From Methylobacterium sp. Leaf91 (GTDB lineage Bacteria > Pseudomonadota > Alphaproteobacteria > Rhizobiales > Beijerinckiaceae), in assembly GCF_001422815.1 (NCBI RefSeq), contig NZ_LMMP01000045.1, positions 126,504 to 190,503 of the forward strand: a stretch of 64,000 nt of DNA, in the 5' to 3' direction. Under the pieces are notes generated by a model. The model was not told where the DNA came from. It saw nothing but the letters and a program-made list of their open reading frames with translations, and made no database searches. A program made the position numbers and the translations under genes. Below are positions 38,603 to 47,877 of this stretch, in pieces. Position 1 is the first letter of the stretch; each line of letters starts with the position of its first letter.

Positions 38603-39943
38603 ATGCTGAGGCCGGGCGCGTATCCTCAGGCGGGTTGGACGGGCGGAATGGCGGCAGGCGGGAGATGGAGCGAGAGTGCGGCGGGCGTCGATATGGCGTC
38701 GGCTGATCCTCGCCGTGTCTCGTCGGGCCCGCTCCACACCCTCGGCTACGCGCTGTTGGCGCTGGTCATCTTTTTCACGTGCTTCACCTTCATGAAGCCG
38801 TCGCCCTATGATTTTCTGGCATTGCCGACGATCGCGTTGTGGTTCCTTCTGGGGATCAGGCTCTACCGCTCGACGATCCTCATCGTCGCGCTTCTGCTGA
38901 TCTATCTGATGGCGATCGTCATCGCGCTGATACCCTATTTCGACGAGAGCAATTCGGTCGAATGGACGTATCAGGCCGTCTATCTCGGTTTAACCGGGAT
39001 CTTCTTCGTGATGTTCTTCTCGGACGAGACCTCGGAAAGGGTCGGATTCGTCCTCAAGGCCTACCTCGCCGGGGCCCTTTTCGCCGCGATTTGCGGCATC
39101 TTCAGCTATTTCGACGTGCTCGGCGAAGACGTGCTGTTCAAGATGGACGGCCGTGCCTCGGGCGTGTTCCAGGATCCCAACCTGCTTGGATCCTTCCTGA
39201 TCCTGTCGGTGCTGTACCTCATTCGCCGGATGCTGGTGGGTGAGACGCAGCGGGTGTTCCTGTCGGCGATGGCGCTACTCGCTCTCCTGGCCTGCGTCTT
39301 CCTCTCCTTCTCGCGCGGGTCCTGGGGGGCGTGCCTGCTTGGCATCCTCCTGACGATCAGCCTCACATTCGTGACCTCTCCGTCGCGTGCGGTTCGGCAG
39401 CGGATCGCCCGATTGTCGGCCCTCGCCGTACTCGTCGGTGCGCTCCTGATCGGCGGTCTTCTGTCGATGGAGGGTGTCTCGGAGCGGTTCACCGATCGGG
39501 CGCAGGTCACGAAGGATTATGACGAAGGCGAGACCGGCCGGTTCGGCAACCAGCGCCGCGGCATCCCGATGCTCATCGATCGCCCCCTCGGTTTCGGGCC
39601 GCTGAGATGGCGCGTGGTCTTCGATCTGGAGCCGCACAATTCCTATATCGGTGGTTTCGCAAATGGCGGGTGGCTCGGAGGTTTCGCTTTCGTCTCTATG
39701 GTCCTGACATCGATCTTCGTCGGATTTCGCTTGTGCCTCAAACCATCGCCGTATCAGGGGCTCGCCCAAATCGTGTTTCCAGCCCTGCTGATGTTCTTTC
39801 TGCAAGCATTCCAGATCGATATCGAGAAGTGGCGTCATGTTTATATGATGCTTGGCATGGTATGGGGACTTGAGGCGGCCCGTGTGCGCTGGTTGATTCA
39901 GCAACGAGCGACTACCGGCATTCTCGATCGCGGCCGACCGTGA
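38603..39943 (+). CDS. O-antigen ligase/polymerase-like membrane protein (Wzy_C type)
   Basis: 446 residues with about 11 membrane helices. A large loop between late helices and the motifs FSRGSWGA and EPHNSYIGG match the Wzy_C/WaaL superfamily that joins or polymerises lipid-linked polysaccharide on the periplasmic face. ATG 38603 has GGGGAG upstream. The N-terminal ~45 residues are hydrophilic. It occupies the position where ftsW (a SEDS protein, also polytopic) would be expected, but the motifs are not SEDS. The substrate is unknown. Confidence 0.75.
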   Translation: MLRPGAYPQAGWTGGMAAGGRWSESAAGVDMASADPRRVSSGPLHTLGYALLALVIFFTCFTFMKPSPYDFLALPTIALWFLLGIRLYRSTILIVALLLIYLMAIVIALIPYFDESNSVEWTYQAVYLGLTGIFFVMFFSDETSERVGFVLKAYLAGALFAAICGIFSYFDVLGEDVLFKMDGRASGVFQDPNLLGSFLILSVLYLIRRMLVGETQRVFLSAMALLALLACVFLSFSRGSWGACLLGILLTISLTFVTSPSRAVRQRIARLSALAVLVGALLIGGLLSMEGVSERFTDRAQVTKDYDEGETGRFGNQRRGIPMLIDRPLGFGPLRWRVVFDLEPHNSYIGGFANGGWLGGFAFVSMVLTSIFVGFRLCLKPSPYQGLAQIVFPALLMFFLQAFQIDIEKWRHVYMMLGMVWGLEAARVRWLIQQRATTGILDRGRP

Positions 39944-40102
39944 TCTTTAAAAAGTATCGTCGATGAAGGGATTACACAGCGCCCTGTGGAGAATGCGATG
40001 CGGGCATGTGGAAATCATATTCGATACATCGATCGTTAGCGTCACGGCCGGTAGGTGTGAGTCATCGCAGAGCTGGCACAGCAGCTCGATGAGGACAGCT
40101 TC

Positions 40103-43100
40103 TTGATCACGCCGACTGACGAGGCCGAGCGCGTTGCTGCGCTTCACAGGCTCGGCATCCTCGATACGCCCCCCGAAGAGCATTTCGAGGCGGTGTCGCG
40201 CACGGCCAAACGCCTTTTCGGGGTCGAGAAGGCCTATGTCGCCCTCATCGACTCCGACCGGCAGTGGATCAAGTCGGACTGCGATCTCGGCCGCAAGGAG
40301 ATGCCGCGCCTCGAATCGTTCTGCCATCACACCATCGCCGGTGGCGACATGCTCGTGGTGCCGGATGCGCGCCTCGATCCGCGCTTCGCCGGGAACCCCC
40401 TGGTGACCGGCCCCGATCCCATCGTCTTCTACGCCGGCGTGCCACTGTGCCTCGAATCGGGTTTCCGCGTTGGCTCGTTCTGTCTCATGCACAGCACTCC
40501 GCGCCCGTTCGGCGTGGAGGATGAAGCGGCTCTGCACGACCTCGCGGCCACCGTCACCGCCCATCTTCGCCTCGCGGACGCCCATGTGAGGCTGGTCCGC
40601 GAGGCCGAGGAACGCGCGGCCCATCAGGCGACCATCGCCGACCAACGGGAAGAGTTGCAGCAGCGCCAGAGCGCGCTCGCCAGCGCGCATCACCTGCTCG
40701 CCATGGCGGAAGAGGTTGCCGGGATCGGCCATTGGCGCGTTCGGCTCGCCGATGGCCAGACCTTCTGGTCCACCGGCATCTACGGAATTGCCGGGCTCGA
40801 TCCCGCGACCTCCGCGCCGACATTCGACGGGGCCATCGATCTGCATCATCCCGACGACCGTGAGCTGGTTCGGTCCAGCATCTCCAATGCGCTGGAGCGA
40901 AGAGGTGCTTTCGCCTTCGAAGCGAGGATGGTTCGTCCCACGGGAGAAATCCGGACGATGGTGGTTCGTGGCATCTGCGAATGCGACGTGGCGGGTCTGA
41001 CCGTGGGTCTGGTCGGCACCGCCATCGACGTGACGGACGCCCGGAATTCCGACGCCGCCCTGCGGGAGCGGACGAGCCAGTTCCGCCGTCTCGTGGACGC
41101 GGTGAGCGATTGCGCCTTCGTCACCCTCGACCGGACCGGGCATGTCGCCAACTGGAACAGCGGAGCGGAGCGTATCACCGGCTATTCCGCCCAGGATGCC
41201 ATAGGGCGCCACGTCTCGCGCTTCTACACGAGGGAGGGGCTCGAAGCGGGGGCCCCGCGTATCGCGCTTGCGACCGCTGCTTATGAAGGGAAGGTCAAAT
41301 TCGAGTGCTGGCGGGTTCGCCGAGACGGCTCGCAATTCTTCGCCAGTGTCGCCATCGACGCCATCCGCGACGAACAAGGCTCCGTGGTCGGCTATGCTGA
41401 GATCACCCGCGACATCACCGAGCGTCGGGCGGCCGAACTCGAACTCCAGCGCAGCGAAGATCGCTACCGCACTCTCGCGGAGGCGCTGCCCGCGCTAATC
41501 TGGACGACGCGTCCACCGGACGGGACGGCGACCTATGTGAATCCCGCCTTCACGGATTTTTACGGCGCTATCGGTCCCGAGAGGACGGAGCGTACGGCGC
41601 GCAACCATCCCGACGATGCCGAACGGATGGAGGTCGCTTGGCGGACCGCCCACAAACGGGGGCGGACCTTTATGGTGGAGGGACGCCTGCGCCGCCACGA
41701 CGGCGTCTACCGCTGGCACAAGATCGTGATGATTCCGATCCCGACCCATGACGACCGGGCGCCCGACGACGCCGAATGGCTCGGCACTGCCCTCGACATC
41801 GACGACATCATCACCGCGCGTCAGCGCTTGGAGGAGACGTCCGACCTGCTCCGCATCGCCCAGACGGCGGCCGATGCCGGTACCTGGGACCTCGACCTCC
41901 GGACAGACGCGATCACGCTCAGCCAGAAAGCACTGGGCCTGTTCGGCATCCCTGGGGAGGACGCCCAGGCGATGCCGGTCCGGGACTGGATCCGGCTCGT
42001 CCATCCCGATGACAGGCAGGCGGTCCGCGAGGAGGCGGCCCACGCGATCCGGAACCAGCTCAACTACGTCGCGGAATACCGCATCCTCGCGGAAACCGAG
42101 CAGCGCTGGATCTCCACCTGCGGACGCGTACTCTACGACGTAACTGGCGCGCCCTATCGTATGGTCGGCCTGCATTTCGACATCACCGAACGAAAGACCG
42201 TAGAGGCCGCATTGCAGGCCGCGACAGCCAGGGCCGAGGGGGCGAGCGCTGCGAAGAGCGAGTTCCTCGCTGCTATGAGCCACGAAATCCGCACGCCGCT
42301 GAACAGTATCCTCGGTTATGCCGACCTCCTGCTGGAGGAGCCGAGCCGGACGTCCGACGACAGGCACCGCCTCGAATTGATCCAGGGGGCGGGCAGTGCG
42401 CTCCTCACCATCGTCAACGATGTACTGGACTTCTCGAAGATCGAGGCGGGGCAGTTCACGCTGGAATTGCTGCCGTTCCCGTTACGCGACCTGATCGAGA
42501 ACACCGTGGAGATCGTGCGCGGCAGTGCGCTCAAGAGCCCCGTGACCATCCTCTCGCGGCTCGACCCCGCGCTGCCGCCCTGGACCATGGGCGATGCGAA
42601 CCGGCTCAGGCAGGTTCTGCTCAACCTGCTCAATAACGCGGTGAAGTTCACACTCTCCGGGTCCGTCACCCTCAATGTCAGCCAATGCGGCGAGGAGGCA
42701 GCTGGTCCGGTCCTGCGCTTCGAGGTGGTGGATACCGGCATCGGCATCTCGGCGGAGCAGCAGGAGCGCCTGTTCCAGCGCTTCAGCCAAGTCGATTCCT
42801 CGATCAGCCGCCGCTTCGGCGGTACCGGTCTCGGACTCGCGATCTGCCGTCGCCTGGTCTCGATGATGGACGGGGAGATCGGTGTCACCAGCACTCCCGG
42901 GCAAGGATCGACCTTCTGGTTCACTCTCGTCCTGCCGCGCGCCGACGCAGCGAACGGTGTCGCTGTAGAGGAAGCGGGAATGCAGCCTGTCCGGGCGTTC
43001 GCGTCATCGAGAAGGGCACGGATTCTCGTCGCCGAGGATGTGCCGGTGAACCAGGCCTTGGCCCGGGCGGTCCTCGAACTCGCGGGCCACAGCGTCGAGG

Positions 43101-43762
43101 TCGTGGGCGACGGTGCCGAAGCGGTGGCCGCGATCCGGGATGCCGCGGAAGGACCGAAGGCTTATGATCTTGTGCTGATGGACGTGCAGATGCCGGGCAT
43201 GGACGGGCTTACCGCCACGCGCCTCATCCGCGCTCTGCCTGCGCCCGCCTGTACGGTACCGATCATCGCCATGACGGCCAATGTCCTGCCGCAGCAACTT
43301 GCTGCTTTGACCGCAGCCGGCATGAACGACCACGTCGGCAAGCCATTCAAGCGCGACGCGCTCTATGCCGCTATCGCCCGCTGGACCGATTCTTCGGCTA
43401 TCCTCGGTGCGCCGGATTCCCCGCCCATTCTCGACCGGGAGATCTTCGACACGTTGAAGGACATGGTGGGGGCGGAGCGAGCCACCGCGCTTCTGTCCAT
43501 GCTGGCGGATGAACTCGTCGACCGGTTCGGGGCCCCTCCGGACTCGGTCGACCTATCTGGCATTGATCCGCCGGAACTCGCCTACGATGCCCATGTCATG
43601 GTGTCCGCCGCCGGGCTGCTCGGCTTCGTCGGGCTGTCCGACCTCTGTCGAGAGATCGAGAACGCTTGCCGCAACGGCGACGATCTGGGCCCGCTGATCC
43701 ACCGCCTCGCCGTGGTCCGGGACGGTACGCTCGGAACGATCAGGACGTTGCAGGCTGCTTGA
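40103..43762 (+). CDS. GAF/multi-PAS hybrid histidine kinase with receiver and Hpt
   Basis: 1219 residues from TTG 40103, the only usable start after the upstream stop; the sequence then reads as a normal GAF onset (DEAERVAALHRLGILDTPPEE). Order: GAF (1-165), PAS (GHWRVRLADGQTFWS, about 205-310), PAS (about 320-445), PAS (YRWHK, about 450-585), PAS (about 585-705), HisKA (phospho-His near 726 in MSHEIRTPLN), HATPase (NLLNNAVKF, GTGLGLAIC), receiver (Asp near 1027 in LMDVQMPGMDG) and a C-terminal Hpt-like module (DAHVMVSAAG near 1163). No membrane helix. The sensory part is closely related to that of the GGDEF-EAL protein at 488. Confidence 0.9.
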   Translation: MITPTDEAERVAALHRLGILDTPPEEHFEAVSRTAKRLFGVEKAYVALIDSDRQWIKSDCDLGRKEMPRLESFCHHTIAGGDMLVVPDARLDPRFAGNPLVTGPDPIVFYAGVPLCLESGFRVGSFCLMHSTPRPFGVEDEAALHDLAATVTAHLRLADAHVRLVREAEERAAHQATIADQREELQQRQSALASAHHLLAMAEEVAGIGHWRVRLADGQTFWSTGIYGIAGLDPATSAPTFDGAIDLHHPDDRELVRSSISNALERRGAFAFEARMVRPTGEIRTMVVRGICECDVAGLTVGLVGTAIDVTDARNSDAALRERTSQFRRLVDAVSDCAFVTLDRTGHVANWNSGAERITGYSAQDAIGRHVSRFYTREGLEAGAPRIALATAAYEGKVKFECWRVRRDGSQFFASVAIDAIRDEQGSVVGYAEITRDITERRAAELELQRSEDRYRTLAEALPALIWTTRPPDGTATYVNPAFTDFYGAIGPERTERTARNHPDDAERMEVAWRTAHKRGRTFMVEGRLRRHDGVYRWHKIVMIPIPTHDDRAPDDAEWLGTALDIDDIITARQRLEETSDLLRIAQTAADAGTWDLDLRTDAITLSQKALGLFGIPGEDAQAMPVRDWIRLVHPDDRQAVREEAAHAIRNQLNYVAEYRILAETEQRWISTCGRVLYDVTGAPYRMVGLHFDITERKTVEAALQAATARAEGASAAKSEFLAAMSHEIRTPLNSILGYADLLLEEPSRTSDDRHRLELIQGAGSALLTIVNDVLDFSKIEAGQFTLELLPFPLRDLIENTVEIVRGSALKSPVTILSRLDPALPPWTMGDANRLRQVLLNLLNNAVKFTLSGSVTLNVSQCGEEAAGPVLRFEVVDTGIGISAEQQERLFQRFSQVDSSISRRFGGTGLGLAICRRLVSMMDGEIGVTSTPGQGSTFWFTLVLPRADAANGVAVEEAGMQPVRAFASSRRARILVAEDVPVNQALARAVLELAGHSVEVVGDGAEAVAAIRDAAEGPKAYDLVLMDVQMPGMDGLTATRLIRALPAPACTVPIIAMTANVLPQQLAALTAAGMNDHVGKPFKRDALYAAIARWTDSSAILGAPDSPPILDREIFDTLKDMVGAERATALLSMLADELVDRFGAPPDSVDLSGIDPPELAYDAHVMVSAAGLLGFVGLSDLCREIENACRNGDDLGPLIHRLAVVRDGTLGTIRTLQAA

Positions 43763-43777
43763 CCGTTCCGGCCAGGC

Positions 43778-44101
43778 TCATTCGTCCGCGGGGGCCGGCT
43801 CGTCTTCCGGTTCCGGCTCTGCCGTCCAGGCGGTGGCAAAGGCGGCCAATTGCATCGCATCCTTGAAGGCCATCACCGAGACGCTGCGTTCCGTCGGCAT
43901 CGCGCCCGGATAGGGAGCGATCAGCACGGTCTCCTGCGATAGGCGTGCGCCCGGCGCTTTCTCGGCGATCCAGGCCTCGGCCTCGGTGCACAGCCGTGCG
44001 GGATCCGAAGGATGGCGCGCCCGGGAATCCGAGCGCAGCACCAGGACGTAGGGGCCAAGGGTAGGATTGCGCTGCTGCACGCCCTGGATGATGTCGATCA
44101 T
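43778..44101 (-). CDS. 107-residue hypothetical protein
   Basis: Soluble, begins MIDIIQGVQQRNPTLGPYVLVLRSDSRAR and ends in an acidic Glu/Pro tail (AEPEPEDEPAPADE). No motif recognised. Codon use resembles neighbours. Ribosome site is weak. It lies 62 bases downstream of ndh on the same strand and may be cotranscribed. Confidence 0.5.
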   Translation of the reverse strand: MIDIIQGVQQRNPTLGPYVLVLRSDSRARHPSDPARLCTEAEAWIAEKAPGARLSQETVLIAPYPGAMPTERSVSVMAFKDAMQLAAFATAWTAEPEPEDEPAPADE

Positions 44102-44162
44102 GCTCGTGTCTCGTCACGTTTCTGCCGTGGGCGAGGCGCGCCCCCCGCCAACCCGGCCGTTC

Positions 44163-45494
44163 TCAGTGCAGTTTGACCCGCGGTTCGGTGCGCCGCGTCA
44201 GCGCGCGAGCCATGGCATCGAGCGCCGTCTTGATCGTGCCGTGCAGGGCCTGCTCGTGCATCTTGTAGAGTGAACGGTACATCATCCGCGCAAAGAGGCC
44301 TGCGATGAACAGGTTCTTCCCCTGGATGAACCCCATCAGGTTGCCGACCGTGGAATACTCCCCGAGGGAGACCAACGAGCCGAAATCGCGATACTTGAAC
44401 GGCTTCAGGGTCCCGCCCGCCATCTTGACCGGAATCTGCTTGATCAGGTGGCTCGCCTGCTGGTGCGCTGCCTGGGCGCGAGGGGGGATCGGGGTATCCG
44501 AGCCCTTCTCCACCAGATAGGCACAATCGCCCATGGCGAAGATGTCGGGGTCGCGGGTCGTCTGGAGCGTCGGCGTCACGACGAGCTGATTGTTGCGCGT
44601 CGTCTCCAGGCCGCCGATCTCCTGCAGGAAGGGCGGCGCCTTCACGCCAGCCGCCCAGACGACGAGCTCGGAGGGAATAAAGCCGCCATCGGCGAGCTGA
44701 ACCCCATCGGGGCGGACCTCGGTGACACGCGCTTGGGTGCGGACCTCGACACCGATCTTGTTCAACAGCGTCATGACGTCGGCGGACAGACGCTCGGGGA
44801 CTGCCGGCAGAATCCGGTTCGCCGCTTCGACGAGGGTGATCTTCAGATCCTTGGCAGGATCGATCCTGTCGAGACCGGTAGAGGCCACGTCACGGGTCGT
44901 GCGATGAAGTTCCGCCGCGAGCTCGGTTCCGGTGGCGCCGGCTCCGATCACCACCACGTGGAGCTGCCCGGCCCGCACCGGACCGACCTGGGTATGGGCG
45001 CGCAGCATGCCGTTGATCAGGCGCTGGTGGAACCGCACCGCCTGCTCCTGCGTGTCGAGGGCGATGGCGTTCTCCTTCACCCCCGGCGTGCCGAAATCGT
45101 TGGTGGTCGAGCCCACCGCGAGGACCAGCGTATCGTAGGGAATCGAGCGGACGGGCGTGACCTCACGCCCCTCGGCATCGTGGCTCGCGGCGAGCTGGAT
45201 CGTGCGCGCGCCGCGGTCGAGTCCCGTCATCGAGCCGATTCGATAGCGGAAATGATGGCGGTGGGCGTGGTGGAGATAGTCCACCGCATGGTGGCCGACA
45301 TCGAGGCTGCCAGCGGCGACCTCGTGCAACAGAGGCTTCCAGATATGAGTGCGGGCCTTGTCCACGAGGGTGACGTGAGCCTTGCCTTTCCTGCCCAGCG
45401 TGTCGCCGAGCTTGGTGGCCAGCTGAAGCCCCGCCGCGCCTCCGCCGACGACCACGATCCGATGCAGGTTGTCCACGGTTTCGCCCGGTACCAT
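44163..45494 (-). CDS. ndh: type II NADH dehydrogenase (NAD(P)/FAD-dependent oxidoreductase)
   Basis: 443 residues. FAD Rossmann motif VVVGGGAAGLQLA at the N-terminus, NADH Rossmann motif VVVIGAGATGTELA in the middle, ATGDCA-like motif (AMGDCAYL) and a C-terminal amphipathic/hydrophobic region (LFIAGLFARMMYRSLYKMHEQAL) that anchors NDH-2 to the membrane face. It oxidises NADH and reduces quinone without pumping protons. ATG 45494 follows GAGGAAC closely; a TTG at 45563 would add 23 residues. A TATAAT-like -10 lies at 45553-45558 on this strand. Confidence 0.9.
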   Translation of the reverse strand: MVPGETVDNLHRIVVVGGGAAGLQLATKLGDTLGRKGKAHVTLVDKARTHIWKPLLHEVAAGSLDVGHHAVDYLHHAHRHHFRYRIGSMTGLDRGARTIQLAASHDAEGREVTPVRSIPYDTLVLAVGSTTNDFGTPGVKENAIALDTQEQAVRFHQRLINGMLRAHTQVGPVRAGQLHVVVIGAGATGTELAAELHRTTRDVASTGLDRIDPAKDLKITLVEAANRILPAVPERLSADVMTLLNKIGVEVRTQARVTEVRPDGVQLADGGFIPSELVVWAAGVKAPPFLQEIGGLETTRNNQLVVTPTLQTTRDPDIFAMGDCAYLVEKGSDTPIPPRAQAAHQQASHLIKQIPVKMAGGTLKPFKYRDFGSLVSLGEYSTVGNLMGFIQGKNLFIAGLFARMMYRSLYKMHEQALHGTIKTALDAMARALTRRTEPRVKLH

Positions 45495-45609
45495 GCGTTC
45501 CTCGTCTTCAGCGTTGAGCGGCAGGCCGTACGCCCTTTTTGTCCGCTCGGGTATTATAGGCAAAATCTTTTTGAACGGCAGCCTTCGTCGTGCAGGCCGG
45601 CTCTACGTC

Positions 45610-46251
45610 TTAAGCAGGCGCACCCGGCTGGCGGAGGGGATGCGCTTTCGCGAAAGCCTCCTGCGACAGGCAATCCTCTGCGATCCGCTTCACAGTGGGA
45701 TAGGGAGCTGTCTCGACGCCGAAGATGCCGGTGCCGACCCAGAGGCTCACGAGGCACAGATCGGCGTGGCTGATCGTGTCCCCTTGCGCGTAGCGACCGG
45801 TGCCGGGCTCGTGGGCGAGGCGGGTCTCGAGCGTCTTCAGCCCTGTCTCGAACCAGTGCCGTACGAAACCCATCATCTCGTCTTTCGGGATGTCGTAGGC
45901 CGACATCAGGTAGTTGCGCACACGCGGGACGTAGAGCGGATGGGTGTCGCAGGCGACGACCTGCGCAAGGGAACGGGCGCGTGCCCGCGCCCTCGGCTCC
46001 TTCGGCAGTAGGGCCGGTTCGGGGTGGATGTCCTCGAGATAGTCGAGGATCGCCAGCGATTGGGTCAGGGGAGGGCCGTCGCCATCGAAGAAGGCCGGTA
46101 CTGCCGCCTGCGGATTGATGGCGAGGAAATCCGGCTTGTACTGGTCGCCAGCGTCGAGGTCGATGAAGGTCTCCTCGCAGGGAATCCCCTTCAGGTTAAG
46201 GGCGATACGGACCCGGAAGGCGGCGGCCGAGCGCCAGTTGCCGTACATCCT
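45610..46251 (-). CDS. maiA: maleylacetoacetate isomerase (zeta-class GST)
   Basis: 213 residues, GST fold. Zeta-class N-terminus MYGNWRSAAAFRVRIALNLKGI with the SxxxxR glutathione site, then TQSLAILDYLEDIHPEPALLP. It isomerises maleylacetoacetate to fumarylacetoacetate in tyrosine breakdown using glutathione. ATG 46251 has GGGAG 6 bases upstream; GTG 46269 and ATG 46257 are alternatives. No other tyrosine catabolic gene is nearby. Confidence 0.88.
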   Translation of the reverse strand, partial: RMYGNWRSAAAFRVRIALNLKGIPCEETFIDLDAGDQYKPDFLAINPQAAVPAFFDGDGPPLTQSLAILDYLEDIHPEPALLPKEPRARARARSLAQVVACDTHPLYVPRVRNYLMSAYDIPKDEMMGFVRHWFETGLKTLETRLAHEPGTGRYAQGDTISHADLCLVSLWVGTGIFGVETAPYPTVKRIAEDCLSQEAFAKAHPLRQPGAPA

Positions 46252-46269
46252 CATGCCCATCTCCCTCAC

Positions 46270-46854
46270 CTTTGTCTGGCGCGGACCACACCCGACAAAG
46301 GCGCCGGTTGCAAGGGATGATCTTGTCGTAGTTCATCACGAGCGTGGCACGAGAGGATGGACGACGTGTCGAGCTTCTTCATCCGCGGCGGCATCGCTAC
46401 GCTCGATGAATGACCCTGTTCGCGTATCCTCGAGTGTCGGGTCACTCGGTTTGCTGCCCGATGGCCGCATTGCGCCAAACGAGAGAGCCAGGCGTGGCGG
46501 GATCCGGCCTGGCCCGTTCGAGCCCCTAGAACGACCGGCCGTAATCGTACCCGCCGCATCAGTCCGTTGCTCCCTCGGAAGCTTGCGATACTCCTCCCCC
46601 TACCTCTTGGGCGGCATCCTGCATCAGTTTTGCTCTTCTGCCGTGACGTCGGGCACAGCCTTCGGCCGAGTGCCTCGGAACGATCCGGCGTCTTGGCTTC
46701 CCCTTGCAGGCGAGGCGGCTTCACCGTGGAAGCACAATTCCGTCTGCGTCGATTGCGGGGTTGGCGGCAGTCGCACATTTGGCAGCGCCGCCCGGTTCGC
46801 GCATAGACGGCGGGACACGGTCGACAGCCCCCGATTGCGACGGATGCCAGCGCG
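46270..46854. other. long gap with no convincing gene
   Basis: About 585 bases between maiA and dgcN. Open frames on both strands are Arg/Ser-rich shadows without ribosome sites. I see no tRNA-like fold, repeat or promoter match. Confidence 0.4.
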
Positions 46855-47877
46855 ATGCAGATCGAAACGCCCTACCTGATGTTCCTCGGCGACGTGCCGG
46901 ATACGCTCGCCGCCAAGACGGCTTACGGCATCGCCGATTGGCGGCCCGAATGGTGCGTCGGCCAGCTGCGCCTTCCCGGATGCGCCGCCGATCTCGGCAT
47001 CCCCGATCTCACCCTGAGCGACGCCGTGGCCAAGGGCTGCAAGACCATGGTGATCGGCGTCGCCAATGCGGGTGGTGTGCTGCCCCCGCATTGGGTGTCC
47101 GAGGTGGTCACAGCGCTCGATGCCGGTCTCGACATCGCCAGTGGCCTGCATGTGCGCCTCGGTTCGATCCCCGAGATCGCCGAAGCGGCCGAGCGGAACG
47201 GGCGGCAGCTTCACGATGTCCGCCACACCAGCGAGACCTTCGACACGGGCAAGGGCACGAGGCGGCCCGGCCGGCGCCTGCTCAGCGTCGGCACCGATTG
47301 TTCGGTGGGCAAGAAGTACACGGTCCTCGCCCTGGAGCGCGCCATGCGGGAACGCGGGCTCGATGCAGATTTCCGCGCTACGGGGCAGACTGGGGTGTTC
47401 ATCTCCGGGCGCGGCGTCGCCATCGACGCGGTGGTGGCGGATTTCATCTCCGGCGCCGTGGAGTGGATCGCCCCGGCGGCGGATCCTGACCACTGGGACC
47501 TGATCGAGGGGCAGGGGTCGCTCTACCATCCGTCCTTCGCGGGCGTGAGTCTGGGGCTGCTTCACGGCGCCCAGGCCGATGCCTTCGTGGTCTGCCATGA
47601 GCCGAGCCGCACCACCATGCGCGGGGTCAAGCACCCGCTTCCCTCGATCCAGCAGGTGATCGACCTGACGATCCAGCTCGGAAGCCTGACCAATCCCGCC
47701 ATCTGCCCTGTCGGCATCGCCGTGAACACGCAGAAACTTCCGGAGGACGAAGCGCGAACCCTGCTCCAAGACCTCACTCGCGATCACGGGCTGCCCGCCA
47801 CCGATCCGGTTCGCTTCGGTGTCGACGGCATTATCGACCGGATGCTCGCGGAATTTCCGGCCGGGAGCGCCGCATGA
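46855..47877 (+). CDS. dgcN: N-acetyltransferase DgcN (DUF1611, D-glutamate catabolism)
   Basis: 340 residues, DUF1611 fold with a P-loop-like GTDCSVGKKYT near residue 145 and EGQGSLYHPSFAGVS. DUF1611 proteins paired with an enolase-superfamily epimerase are DgcN, which N-acetylates D-glutamate with acetyl-CoA. Its stop overlaps the dgcA start by 4 bases, so the pair is coupled. ATG 46855 is used; the ribosome site is weak. Confidence 0.85.
   Translation: MQIETPYLMFLGDVPDTLAAKTAYGIADWRPEWCVGQLRLPGCAADLGIPDLTLSDAVAKGCKTMVIGVANAGGVLPPHWVSEVVTALDAGLDIASGLHVRLGSIPEIAEAAERNGRQLHDVRHTSETFDTGKGTRRPGRRLLSVGTDCSVGKKYTVLALERAMRERGLDADFRATGQTGVFISGRGVAIDAVVADFISGAVEWIAPAADPDHWDLIEGQGSLYHPSFAGVSLGLLHGAQADAFVVCHEPSRTTMRGVKHPLPSIQQVIDLTIQLGSLTNPAICPVGIAVNTQKLPEDEARTLLQDLTRDHGLPATDPVRFGVDGIIDRMLAEFPAGSAA

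Noticed and set aside
38603..39943. ftsW at its usual place after murD
   Set aside because: Polytopic, but the motifs (FSRGSWGA, EPHNSYI) are of the O-antigen ligase type, not SEDS.
46500..46540. GTTCGAGCCCC resembling a tRNA T-arm
   Set aside because: No acceptor stem, D-arm or anticodon arm could be paired around it.
46266..46778. 170-residue minus-strand frame in the gap before dgcN
   Set aside because: Arg/Ser/Cys-rich, no ribosome site, no domain; looks like GC-rich chance reading.
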